This document shows positions 1 through 6,554 of a DNA stretch of 7,847 nucleotides, in pieces. The stretch is from an uncultured Collinsella sp. (GTDB lineage Bacteria > Actinomycetota > Coriobacteriia > Coriobacteriales > Coriobacteriaceae), in contig USEK01000066.1 in assembly GCA_900553705.1 (NCBI GenBank), forward strand, positions 1 through 7,847, written 5' to 3'. Below the pieces are notes generated by a model. It did no database searches. It saw only the letters and a list, made by a program, of their open reading frames with translations, and was not told the origin of the DNA. Every line of letters starts with the position of its first letter. Position 1 is the first letter of the stretch. The translations under genes and the position numbers were made by a program.

Positions 1-1
1 G

Positions 2-970
2 CTCTACGCACCACAGTTTGAGCAGTTTGGCCTGGAGCTTACCGGCAAGGGCGCCGTCTTTACCGGCGAGGTGGCAAACGATCGGGCGCACGGACGCGCA
101 TGGATCATGCCTCTCTCCCCCGCCTGCATCGTTATGGAGCATTTCATTACCCCGATGCACGATATGTACCTGGCCGAATACACACCCGAGCCGTACGCCT
201 GCGTGAGCGAGGTCAGCGCGCCCACACTTACATGCATGCCCGAGGCTGGCATAACGCCTGCGAACCTTAAACCATTGCATGGACCGTGGCCAAACAATGC
301 CGTTTGCAGCTTTATCCAAGATAGCTGTGGCGAGGAATTAAGCCCGCTGTTTGCGGGGCGGCTCTATCACTCGCGCTCGGTGCTCTTTTTGCCTGGATAT
401 TTTGACGAACTGGAGCACCGCTATCCCACCGAGTTCGCGGGAATCTTTGAGGCGTTTGCCGAGCCATGGCACGAGGAAGCGGCGTCTGTCATCTGCCACA
501 CGCTGCGCCGGATTAACGAGGACCGCGCCCGCACCGTAGGCGGACACGTCTATATGCAGGGCATCGTGGAGACCATGGTCGCGGAGCTCGCCTGTTCGTG
601 CGCGGCCCACAAGCAGGCGCGGCAAGCGGCAGACACACGCGCCAGCATAACCATTGCCGAAGAGGCAACGGCAATGATTGAGCGCGCGCTCGACAAAGGC
701 AGACGTGTGGGTATCAACGAGATCGCCGAGAGGCTCTACACAAGCCGCTCCAAACTATGCGCCACCTTTAAGGCCCAAACTGGCGAGTCCCTGGGCGCCT
801 ACATTCGCAGACGCCGTATGGAGCGAGCACAGGACCTTTTGGCCGATAGCGCGCTCGCGATAGCGCAGGTGGCAGAGCGTCTAGGCTACCCTCAGCAAGC
901 CGCCTTCGCCCAAGCCTTCAAGCAACACACCGGCATGACACCCACGGCTTGGCGAAGCAAGCATCGCTAA
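2..970 (+). CDS. AraC-family transcriptional regulator, 5'-truncated by window edge
   Basis: The frame is open from the window edge, so the true start lies upstream; the GTG at 71 is an internal codon and not a convincing start. About 322 residues are visible, ending in TAA at 968-970. The last 100 or so residues (about 665-967) form the double helix-turn-helix domain of AraC/XylS regulators. The first helix pair includes INEIAERLYTSRSKLCATFK. The second includes AIAQVAERLGYPQQAAFAQAFKQ followed by TGMTPTAWR, the usual family ending. The N-terminal part has no cupin signature that I recognise; it is probably the effector-binding or dimerisation region, ligand unknown. It is predicted to be a cytoplasmic DNA-binding regulator. 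Its targets are not evident, since its only neighbour in view is convergent. Codon use is less GC-biased than in the gat genes. Family assignment is secure; specific role unknown. Confidence 0.9.
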   Translation, partial: LYAPQFEQFGLELTGKGAVFTGEVANDRAHGRAWIMPLSPACIVMEHFITPMHDMYLAEYTPEPYACVSEVSAPTLTCMPEAGITPANLKPLHGPWPNNAVCSFIQDSCGEELSPLFAGRLYHSRSVLFLPGYFDELEHRYPTEFAGIFEAFAEPWHEEAASVICHTLRRINEDRARTVGGHVYMQGIVETMVAELACSCAAHKQARQAADTRASITIAEEATAMIERALDKGRRVGINEIAERLYTSRSKLCATFKAQTGESLGAYIRRRRMERAQDLLADSALAIAQVAERLGYPQQAAFAQAFKQHTGMTPTAWRSKHR

Positions 971-1034
971 GGCCCAAGCTCCCTGGCCGTAACGGAGCGA
1001 TTAATTAGCCGCCGCCCGTCAGCTCACCCAGGAT

Positions 1035-2399
1035 CTAAACGTCAAGATGTGCACAATCAAGCGCCTTTTTGATAAGAGGGACAGATCGATCAGCCAAATA
1101 CAACGGAATGTTGAGCACCCCGTCGTCGAGCTTTAGGTTCTTAAGTGAGTAGCGGACCCTCAATGGAGTCGTCTCCGCATACTTGTCGGCATAGTACTTA
1201 AGGCTCTCGGAATGAACGACCTCTCCCGATTTGACCTCGACGGGAACGATTTCGTTTCCGACTTGAATCAAAAAATCGACTTCGTGCTTCGGCTTCTCGT
1301 TTGTCCAATAACGCGGAGCAGCATCTAACTGTGAAAGTAATGCCTGAAGCACATAGTTCTCGGCGAACGAACCTTTGAACTCCGAAAATAGCGCATCCGA
1401 GACGGCAAAAGCGGACGCATCCAGCCTTGCCATGCGGCGCAGCAAGCCGACATCAAGACAGTAGACTTTAAATGCCTTGAGGTCATCGTACGCAGAGAGC
1501 GGCACACCACCGGCAGCATTAAGGCGAACCGCCGTGATGAGCCCAGCATCGGCAAGCCATTCCAGAGCATCCTCGTATTCTCGAGCACGAGCCCCCTCGC
1601 GCACCGCACCCCAAACGAACTTTTTGTTCTCGCGCGCCAACTGAGCTGGAATCGAGTTCCATATTTGCGAAAGCTTGGCGAACTGCGCACGGCCACCATG
1701 CTTGGCAAAATCGCGCTCGTAGGAATCCAAGAGATCAGACAACACCTTATCGACCTGAACGATATCGCCCGTCTCCACCCACCGGCCAAGAGCCTCTGGC
1801 ATGCCGCCGCATGCAAAATAACGACGAAGATGCTCGACGAGACGGACATGGAAGAAATCGGGCACTGTCTCGATCTGATCCAGGCCGCCAAGGTATTCGT
1901 CGTAGTTTGCAGCGCCCTCGGCTTTCAGAAACTCGGAAAAGCTCATGGGGCGCATCTCCATGAACTCGACCTTTCCCACCGGAAAAGCGCTGGTCTCACG
2001 GGACAAGCGAACGCCCAACAAAGACCCTGCGCATGCGACGTGATACTCGGGGGCCTCGTCACAGAAGTATTTAAGGGCGCCGACTGCAGAAGGACAATCC
2101 TGGATCTCATCAAAAATAAGCAGCGTTTCGCCGGGATTGATAGGCTGTCCAAGTGCCAGGGAAAGATTTGAGATGATCCGTCGAGGATCGCGCGTACCTT
2201 CGAAAAACTGAGCGTACTCGCCCTGTACCCCAGGTGACGGCTCCTCGAGCGTCAGATACACAAAATTGAGGTACGAGGTTCGGCCGAACTCCTTAAGCGC
2301 CCACGTCTTTCCAACCTGACGCGCCCCCTTAAGGATAAGCGGCTTACGATATTCTGACGCTTTCCAAGCGTTAAGCTTGGCAATGATATCTCGCTGCAT
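1035..2399 (-). CDS. AAA+ ATPase with C-terminal DUF4143 domain
   Basis: This 454-residue protein has full family length. The N-terminal AAA_14 domain shows Walker A GARQVGKT (residues 25-32), Walker B LLIFDEIQD (93-101) and a sensor-1-like ACAGS (122-126). The C-terminal DUF4143 region ends in a PD-(D/E)XK-like pattern, with HEVDFLI near 372-378 and PVEVKSGE near 386-393 (D375, E388, K390). Proteins of this type are widespread, often in several copies per genome; their role is unsettled, with suggestions including links to mobile elements or stress. The start is the ATG at 2397-2399, preceded by GGGAGG with a 7-base spacer. It is a single-gene unit, convergent with the AraC gene. A striking palindrome lies directly upstream (2419-2493), suggesting tight, perhaps autogenous, regulation. 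Codon use is visibly more AT-tolerant than gatCAB, consistent with but not proof of acquisition. Family call is firm, function is not. Confidence 0.92.
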   Translation of the reverse strand: MQRDIIAKLNAWKASEYRKPLILKGARQVGKTWALKEFGRTSYLNFVYLTLEEPSPGVQGEYAQFFEGTRDPRRIISNLSLALGQPINPGETLLIFDEIQDCPSAVGALKYFCDEAPEYHVACAGSLLGVRLSRETSAFPVGKVEFMEMRPMSFSEFLKAEGAANYDEYLGGLDQIETVPDFFHVRLVEHLRRYFACGGMPEALGRWVETGDIVQVDKVLSDLLDSYERDFAKHGGRAQFAKLSQIWNSIPAQLARENKKFVWGAVREGARAREYEDALEWLADAGLITAVRLNAAGGVPLSAYDDLKAFKVYCLDVGLLRRMARLDASAFAVSDALFSEFKGSFAENYVLQALLSQLDAAPRYWTNEKPKHEVDFLIQVGNEIVPVEVKSGEVVHSESLKYYADKYAETTPLRVRYSLKNLKLDDGVLNIPLYLADRSVPLIKKALDCAHLDV

Positions 2400-2403
2400 G
2401 ACC

Positions 2404-2413
2404 GAACCTCCCG
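2404..2413 (-). promoter_or_regulatory. Ribosome binding site of the ATPase gene
   Basis: On the minus strand GGGAGG precedes the ATG at 2397-2399 with a 7-base gap (TTCGGTC). This supports that start. The site sits between the start codon and the upstream palindrome, so the palindrome does not overlap it. Confidence 0.65.
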
Positions 2414-2418
2414 CAAAG

Positions 2419-2493
2419 AAACTTCCGTAAACGTGATATTTCCCACATTTTACCCTAGGTAAAACGTGACATTTATCACATTTACGGAAGTTT
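2419..2493 (-). promoter_or_regulatory. 75-bp palindrome made of two operator-like units upstream of the ATPase
   Basis: Pairing around position 2456 gives 30 matches in 37 positions. The outer arm AAACTTCCGTAAA (2419-2431) matches its partner (2481-2493) perfectly. The same segment also contains two direct repeats of 22 bases, 2429-2450 and 2462-2483, which agree at 19 positions and both begin AAACGTGA and end CACATTT. Each unit is itself roughly palindromic (GTGA...TCAC in the second). The 33-bp centre-to-centre distance puts both on nearly the same DNA face, about three helical turns apart. The placement, 20 bp upstream of the ATPase start codon in otherwise AT-rich DNA, is what a repressor operator overlapping a promoter looks like. 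No good -35/-10 pair was identified. The binding protein is unknown. Confidence 0.6.
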
Positions 2494-2525
2494 TAAGCTC
2501 ATTTCGCCACACTTTCATCACATTC

Positions 2526-2554
2526 AAAAGGCGGAGGCGCATTTTGCGCCTCCG
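2526..2554 (-). terminator. Hairpin resembling an intrinsic terminator (minus-strand reading)
   Basis: A perfect 9-bp stem, CGGAGGCGC (2532-2540) with GCGCCTCCG (2546-2554), closes a 5-base loop. Read on the minus strand it is followed by CCTTTTG, a short U tract. It lies downstream of gatB and would stop read-through into the region before the ATPase promoter. Read on the plus strand the stem is followed by only a weak pyrimidine stretch. Confidence 0.5.
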
Positions 2555-2603
2555 TCACCATCTTTCCTATCAGCCTACCTGACCCGAACGGCCGAGTCGT
2601 CAC

Positions 2604-2746
2604 GGAACCCGGGAGCCCCGGCAGGGCGGGTGCTTGCTCAAAATGAGTTCCGCACGCAAAGAAGGCCACTTAATGTGGCCTTCGTCTTGCGCAGGACTGT
2701 TCGAAATTTTGAGGAAGCACCCGCCCTGCCGGGGCTCCCGGGTTCC
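2604..2746. repeat. 143-bp long inverted-repeat element after gatB
   Basis: The arms 2604-2644 and 2706-2746 are complementary at 40 of 41 positions; the only mismatch is 2636/2714, and the outer 32 bp are perfect. The arms are very GC-rich outside (GGAACCCGGGAGCCCC...) with an AT-rich inner end (CTCAAAAT). The 61-base interior continues as an imperfect stem and closes on a 9-bp hairpin at 2661-2683, so the whole element can fold into one long hairpin. It ends 3 bases from the gatB stop. No coding potential and no clear target-site duplication are visible. It could be a MITE or BIME-like dispersed repeat that supplies the gatB terminator, or a local palindrome. I cannot test copy number from this window. 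Confidence 0.75.
2661..2683 (-). terminator. Central hairpin, probable gatB transcription terminator
   Basis: GAAGGCCAC (2661-2669) pairs perfectly with GTGGCCTTC (2675-2683) around a 5-base loop. On the minus strand the 3' arm runs into CTTCTTTGCG, a short T-rich tail. It lies 67 bases past the gatB stop and is nested in the larger inverted repeat, so transcription of gatB would produce both structures. Confidence 0.55.
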
Positions 2747-2749
2747 CGT

Positions 2750-4426
2750 TTACGAGAGCGACGTTCTCAGCAACTCGTTGAAGAGCTTCGGGTTGCCCTT
2801 GCCGCGGCTTGCCTTCATGCACTGGCCTACCAAAAAGCCGATGACCTTCTGGTTGCCGTCACGATACTGCTGTGCCTGATCGGCACAGTTAGCCAGCACC
2901 TCGTCCACGATCGGCTGCAGCGCGCCGGCATCGCTCACCTGACGCATACCGCGCTCGTCGACGATCTTGTTGGGGTCGTCGCCGGTCTGGGCCATGGCCT
3001 CAAAGACCTCGTGCGCCTGGTTGGAGCTGATTGCATCAGTCGCCAGCAGTTTGGCAAGAGCCGCCACCTGAGCCGGCGCAATGCCGGACTCGGCGAGCGA
3101 CACGCCTGCGCCCTTAAGGTAGGCGATCATCTCGTTCACCAGCAGGTTTGCGACCGTCTGGGCCTCCTTGCCAGCCATACCGGCAGCGGCGGCCTCAAAG
3201 AACTCGGCAAACTCGGGGTCGCCGGCAATCTGCTCGGCGTCGGCCGCCTTAATGCCAAAGTCGGCCTCAAAACGGGCACGCTTGGCATCGGGCAGCTCGG
3301 GAATCTCGTCACGGCAACGGTCGATAAACTCGTCGTCAAGGTCGAACGGCGCCAGGTCGGGATCGGGGAACAGACGATAGTCGTCGGCCGTCTCCTTAAC
3401 GCGCATGACCACGGTGCGCTTGCGGCTGGGCTCCCAGTGGCGGGTCTCCTGATAGATGATGCCGCCCTCCTCGAGCACCTCGGCCTGGCGACAAATCTCG
3501 TAGGCGAGGCCGTCATGCAGGCTCTTAAACGAGTTGAGGTTCTTGAGCTCGGTCTTGGTGCCCAGCTTGGTCTCGCCGCGGCGGCGCAGCGACACGTTAC
3601 CGTCGCAGCGCATGGAACCCTTCTCCATGGAGCAGTCCGAAATGCCCAGCGTCACAAAGATGCGACGGAGCTTCTCCATAAACAGGCGCGCTTCCTCGGG
3701 CGTGCGCAGGTCGGGCTCGGTGACGAGCTCGATCAGCGGCGTACCGCAGCGGTTGTAGTCGACGAGCGACTCGGCCGCGGCGGTAATGCGGCCCTCGGCG
3801 CCGCCCACGTGGACCATCTTGGCGGCGTCCTCCTCCATGTGGATGCGCAGGATGCGGATGGGCACCGTGTAGGAACCGTCCTCGCGACGCTCGGGCATCT
3901 GCAGGTTGGACGCATCGTAGCTGGCCAGGTGGCCGGCGCGCTGGTTGCCCTCGCGCATGGTCGACGTCATGGACGTGGACAGGCCCTCGGCGTTGGCCGA
4001 GGCGCTCGCCAGGCTCTGGGCCTCGGCCTCGCCAAACGCGCAGTCGGGGCGCTCGGCGGCACCGCGACCGGTCACGTCCAGGTCCAGGTGACCGTACATG
4101 GCAAAGGCGACCGGACCCTGCGTGGTCTGGAAGTTCTTGGCCATATCGGGATAGAAGTAGTGCTTGCGGTAGAACATCGAGTGGCGCTGGATCTCGCAGT
4201 TGGTGGCGAGACCGGCCTTGACGATGCTCTCGATGGCGCGCTTGTTGGGCACCGGCAGGGCGCCGGGCAGGCCCAGGCACACCGGGCACACGTTGGCGTT
4301 GGGCTCGTCATCGTGGCTGAGCTTGCAGTTGCAGAACATCTTGGTATCGAGTGCGGTGAGCTCGGTATGGATCTCCAGGCCGATCACGGCCTCCCAATCC
4401 TGCAGGACCTCGGAAAGCTCCTTCAT
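2750..4426 (-). CDS. gatB: Asp/Glu-tRNA amidotransferase subunit B
   Basis: GatB binds the misacylated tRNA and activates Glu-tRNA(Gln) or Asp-tRNA(Asn) with ATP before amidation by ammonia from GatA. Visible family marks are VIGLEIHTEL (residues 14-23), the zinc-site cysteines C32, C34, C47 and C50, CPVCLGLPGALPVPN (47-61), RIHMEEDAAK (194-203), SLVDYNRCGTPLIELVTEPD, GSMRCDGNVSLR, ELKNLNSF and DYRLFPDPDL. The C-terminal part (about 410-558) is the helical/YqeY-like tail domain. The protein has 558 residues against roughly 475-500 usually. The excess is mostly an in-frame insertion at about 119-187, between the GHLDLDV strand and the IRILRIHMEED motif. The ATG at 4424-4426 overlaps the gatA stop as TAATG, with GGAGG 9 bases upstream inside gatA, indicating translational coupling. 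It is the last gene of the gatCAB operon and is followed by hairpins. Confidence 0.97.
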   Translation of the reverse strand: MKELSEVLQDWEAVIGLEIHTELTALDTKMFCNCKLSHDDEPNANVCPVCLGLPGALPVPNKRAIESIVKAGLATNCEIQRHSMFYRKHYFYPDMAKNFQTTQGPVAFAMYGHLDLDVTGRGAAERPDCAFGEAEAQSLASASANAEGLSTSMTSTMREGNQRAGHLASYDASNLQMPERREDGSYTVPIRILRIHMEEDAAKMVHVGGAEGRITAAAESLVDYNRCGTPLIELVTEPDLRTPEEARLFMEKLRRIFVTLGISDCSMEKGSMRCDGNVSLRRRGETKLGTKTELKNLNSFKSLHDGLAYEICRQAEVLEEGGIIYQETRHWEPSRKRTVVMRVKETADDYRLFPDPDLAPFDLDDEFIDRCRDEIPELPDAKRARFEADFGIKAADAEQIAGDPEFAEFFEAAAAGMAGKEAQTVANLLVNEMIAYLKGAGVSLAESGIAPAQVAALAKLLATDAISSNQAHEVFEAMAQTGDDPNKIVDERGMRQVSDAGALQPIVDEVLANCADQAQQYRDGNQKVIGFLVGQCMKASRGKGNPKLFNELLRTSLS

Positions 4427-5940
4427 TACAGCTCGCCTCCCTTCCCGGCAAAATCGGGCGCGACGGAAAGCGTGGGCGCACCCGTAGCGGCATCGGCAAA
4501 GCCGCGCTCCAGGGCGCGGGCAAACGTGAGCAGCTGACGGTCCTTAAAGGCCGGACCAACCAGCTGGGCAGAAACGGGCAGCTGAGTATCCTCGCCCAGG
4601 CCCAGCGGCACCGAGATACCACCGTTGCCGCAGATGTTGAGCGAGATGGTGTACAGGTCCGAAAGGTACATCTGCGTGGGGTCGCTGATCTCGCCAAACT
4701 TAAAGGCCGTGCGCGGCGAGGCGGGCATGAGGATGGTGTCCACCTTGGCATACGCGGCGTCGTAGTCCTGCGTGATGAGCGTGCGGGCCTTTTGCGCAGC
4801 GTAGTAGTACTTGTCGTACACGCCCGAGCTCAGCAGGTAGGCGCCGAGCATCTGACGGCGCTTGGCCTCGGCGCCAAAGCCGTGGGCGCGCGAAAGCGAG
4901 CTCTGGTCGGACAGGTTGGCGCAGCCCTCCTCCTGATAGCCGTAGCGAATGCCGTCGAAGCGGGCCAGGTTGGAGAACGCCTCGGCCGGGCCGATGACGT
5001 AGTAGGCGGCGATGGCGGCGTCCAGGTGCGGCAGGTCGACCTCGACCAGCTCGGCGCCCTGGTTCTGCAGCTCCTGGGCGGCACGCTGAACAGCAGCCTT
5101 GACCTCGGGCGTCAGGCCCTCGGCCTCCATAAACGCAGGGATAATGCCCACGCGCTTGCCCTCGATGCTGTCGTTGAGATGCTCGGTAAAGTCGACGGCG
5201 CAATCCTGGCTCGTGCAGTCGTACGGATCGTGGCCCGCGCCGGTAAGCGCGTTCATGGCCAGCGCGACATCCTCGACCGTGCGGCCAAAGGGGCCCACCT
5301 GATCGAGCGACGAGCCAAAGGCGACCACGCCGTAACGGCTCACGGCACCATACGTGGGCTTAAAGCCCACCACGCCGCAGAGGCTCGCCGGCTGGCGGAT
5401 GGAACCGCCGGTGTCCGAGCCCAGCGAGAGCGCGACCTCGCCCGCGGCGACGGCGGCAGCGGAGCCGCCCGAGGAGCCGCCGGGCACGCGCTCGGTATCC
5501 CAGGGGTTGTTGGTGCGGTGGAACGCCGAGCTCTCGGTGGAGCTGCCAAAGGCAAACTCGTCCATGTTGGCCTTGCCCATGGGCAGGCAGCCGGCATCGA
5601 GCATGCGCTGGACGCAGGTGGCTGTGTAGACGCTCTGGTAATCCTCGAGCATGCGGGAAGCGCAGGTGGTGCGCGTGCCCACGAGGTTCATGTTGTCCTT
5701 AATGGCCAGCGGCACGCCCGCGAGCGGGGGCAGCGGCTTGCCTGCGGCGCGGTCGGCATCCACGCGCGCGGCGGCCTCGAGCGCAAGCTCGGGCGCCACC
5801 TGCAGGAATGCCTGGACCCCGCCCTCGCGCGCCTCGATGGCGGCAAGGGAGGCCTGGGCCACCTCGGTAGCGGTAAAGTCGCCGGCGGCAACGCCTGCGG
5901 CGATCTGGGCGGCGGTAAGGGAATCGAAGCTTAGCGCCAT
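4426..5940 (-). CDS. gatA: Asp/Glu-tRNA amidotransferase subunit A (amidase)
   Basis: GatA releases ammonia from glutamine (or asparagine), which passes to GatB for amidation of Glu-tRNA(Gln)/Asp-tRNA(Asn) in the cytoplasm. At 504 residues it is close to the family norm of about 485-500. The amidase-signature catalytic set is intact: K81 in GVPLAIKDN, S156 (the cis-Ser) in VPGGSSGGS, and the nucleophile S180 in SDTGGSIRQPA, with spacings of 75 and 24 residues as in characterised GatA. GVVGFKPTYG follows. The ATG at 5938-5940 overlaps the gatC stop as TAATG, and a purine-rich GGGGGAG lies 8 bases upstream. Its own stop overlaps the gatB start in the same way, so all three subunits are probably made in a fixed ratio. 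Codons are strongly GC-biased. Nothing looks missing or broken. Confidence 0.97.
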   Translation of the reverse strand: MALSFDSLTAAQIAAGVAAGDFTATEVAQASLAAIEAREGGVQAFLQVAPELALEAAARVDADRAAGKPLPPLAGVPLAIKDNMNLVGTRTTCASRMLEDYQSVYTATCVQRMLDAGCLPMGKANMDEFAFGSSTESSAFHRTNNPWDTERVPGGSSGGSAAAVAAGEVALSLGSDTGGSIRQPASLCGVVGFKPTYGAVSRYGVVAFGSSLDQVGPFGRTVEDVALAMNALTGAGHDPYDCTSQDCAVDFTEHLNDSIEGKRVGIIPAFMEAEGLTPEVKAAVQRAAQELQNQGAELVEVDLPHLDAAIAAYYVIGPAEAFSNLARFDGIRYGYQEEGCANLSDQSSLSRAHGFGAEAKRRQMLGAYLLSSGVYDKYYYAAQKARTLITQDYDAAYAKVDTILMPASPRTAFKFGEISDPTQMYLSDLYTISLNICGNGGISVPLGLGEDTQLPVSAQLVGPAFKDRQLLTFARALERGFADAATGAPTLSVAPDFAGKGGEL

Positions 5941-6251
5941 TACTCGCTCTCCCCCTCTCCCAAAATGGACGGCACGCGGAAGTAGCGGTCGCGTGCGCTG
6001 CCGGCGTTTTCGAGCGCAACGCCGAGCGGCAGGTCGCGCTCGGGCTCGCGCAGGTCGTCGCCCATCACGTTGGACAGGCTTCCGATGGGATGGAACGTGG
6101 GCTCCACGTCGGGCAAGTCATATTGCAGGACGGGCTCGAGCATCTGGACGGCGTCGTTCAGGTAGGACGTCATCTGGGTGAGCTCGTCATCGGTCAGTGC
6201 GATCTTTGCGTACTCGGCGATGCCGTGCACGTCTTTCTCGCTGAGTGCCAT
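5940..6251 (-). CDS. gatC: Asp/Glu-tRNA amidotransferase subunit C
   Basis: GatC is the small scaffold subunit that wraps around the GatA-GatB interface. From the chosen start, MALSEKDVHGIAEYAKIALT, it has 103 residues, close to the usual 95-100. Family features are the N-terminal helix (VHGIAEYAKIALTDDEL), the middle VEPTFHPIG, and the C-terminal region LREPERDLPLGVALENAG followed by RYFRVPSIL. An alternative ATG at 6267-6269 would add six residues (MRKGAP). I prefer the inner ATG at 6249-6251 because AAGGGAG lies 5 bases upstream of it, whereas the outer ATG has no Shine-Dalgarno sequence. It is the first gene of the operon, and its TAA overlaps the gatA ATG. The acidic tail (LGEGESE) is unremarkable. 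Confidence 0.95.
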   Translation of the reverse strand: MALSEKDVHGIAEYAKIALTDDELTQMTSYLNDAVQMLEPVLQYDLPDVEPTFHPIGSLSNVMGDDLREPERDLPLGVALENAGSARDRYFRVPSILGEGESE

Positions 6252-6286
6252 AGGCGCTCCCTTCCGCATAACAGATAAACTGCTCT

Positions 6287-6292
6287 AGTATA
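6287..6292 (-). promoter_or_regulatory. Putative -10 of the gatCAB promoter
   Basis: On the minus strand this is TATACT, one mismatch from consensus, directly preceded by TG. A start of transcription near 6280 would give a leader of about 30 bases before the gatC ATG at 6251. No good -35 sits 16-18 bases upstream, so this is a modest prediction. I see no T-box or riboswitch-like leader; the space is too short. Confidence 0.4.
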
Positions 6293-6430
6293 CAAGGCAA
6301 CGCCGCTTGGAGCAGGTGCTTTACCCAAATGCAGCGAAAACGTAACGAGGACGGCGGTTGGCAGGCGGCAGGCTGGCGGTTCTGCTGCGAAACCGCACCG
6401 TCCATAGCGAAAACCGCGTCGCCCACAACG

Positions 6431-6497
6431 CAAACCATCACAACATTCGACGTTTTTCGGCAAAATCGCGATTTTCATCGAATGTTGTGATGGTTTG
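6431..6497. repeat. Inverted repeat with 20-bp perfect arms, gatC-sortase intergenic
   Basis: The arms 6431-6450 and 6478-6497 are perfect 20-bp complements (CAAACCATCACAACATTCGA on the plus strand). The 27-base interior holds a second perfect palindrome, AAAATCGCGATTTT (6462-6475). No strong U tract follows on either strand, so it is not a textbook terminator. It lies downstream of the sortase and upstream of the gatC promoter. It looks like a dispersed repeat or hairpin element; copy number cannot be judged here. Confidence 0.7.
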
Positions 6498-6506
6498 GAA
6501 GCCCCG

Positions 6507-6541
6507 ACCACCACAAAGGCGCCTGTCCCCATTGTGGTGGT
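6507..6541 (-). terminator. Inverted repeat just after the sortase, possible terminator
   Basis: ACCACCACAA (6507-6516) pairs perfectly with TTGTGGTGGT (6532-6541). The loop carries the 8-bp palindrome AGGCGCCT (6517-6524). It begins 13 bases past the sortase stop on the minus strand. There is no U tract after the stem, so termination is inferred from position and stem only. A repeat-element identity is equally possible. Confidence 0.4.
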
Positions 6542-6554
6542 TCTGAAGAATGTC

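Larger units (their letters stand above)
6300..6554. other. Non-coding stretch between gatC and the sortase
   Basis: I find no credible gene in these 255 bases. The half nearest the sortase holds the two inverted repeats described separately. The half nearest gatC (6300-6430) would contain the upstream part of the gatCAB promoter; the only structure I see there is a small GCGGTT...AACCGC stem near 6377-6397. Confidence 0.6.

Noticed and set aside
71..73. GTG as start of the AraC-family gene
   Set aside because: The frame remains open upstream to the window edge with protein-like sequence (LYAPQFEQFGLEL...), and there is no RBS just before the GTG. The gene is better treated as truncated by the window.
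978..998. Small GCTCC/GGAGC stem between the AraC and ATPase genes as a shared terminator
   Set aside because: The stem is only 5 bp with an 11-base loop and no T run on either strand, so it is too weak to call.
1665..2171. 168-codon plus-strand frame inside the ATPase gene
   Set aside because: It overlaps the Walker-motif part of the ATPase on the opposite strand and has no RBS or recognisable domain.
2419..2746. CRISPR array or phage attachment site in the repeat-rich gap
   Set aside because: The repeats are inverted or a single pair of direct units; there are no regularly spaced multiple repeats, spacers, cas genes, integrase or tRNA nearby.
2630..4537. 635-codon open frame on the plus strand opposite gatB
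   Set aside because: It lies wholly antisense to gatB, which has unmistakable motifs. The His/Leu/Gly/Ala-rich, low-complexity translation is the usual product of reading GC-rich codons backwards, and it runs through the terminator palindrome.
4792..5934. 380-codon open frame on the plus strand opposite gatA
   Set aside because: It is antisense to a gatA with intact catalytic residues, and its Gly/Ala/Arg/His-rich composition shows no domain. It is a codon-bias shadow.
6252..6269. Upstream ATG at 6269 as the gatC start
   Set aside because: It has no Shine-Dalgarno sequence, while the ATG at 6251 has AAGGGAG at a good distance and gives a normal-length GatC.
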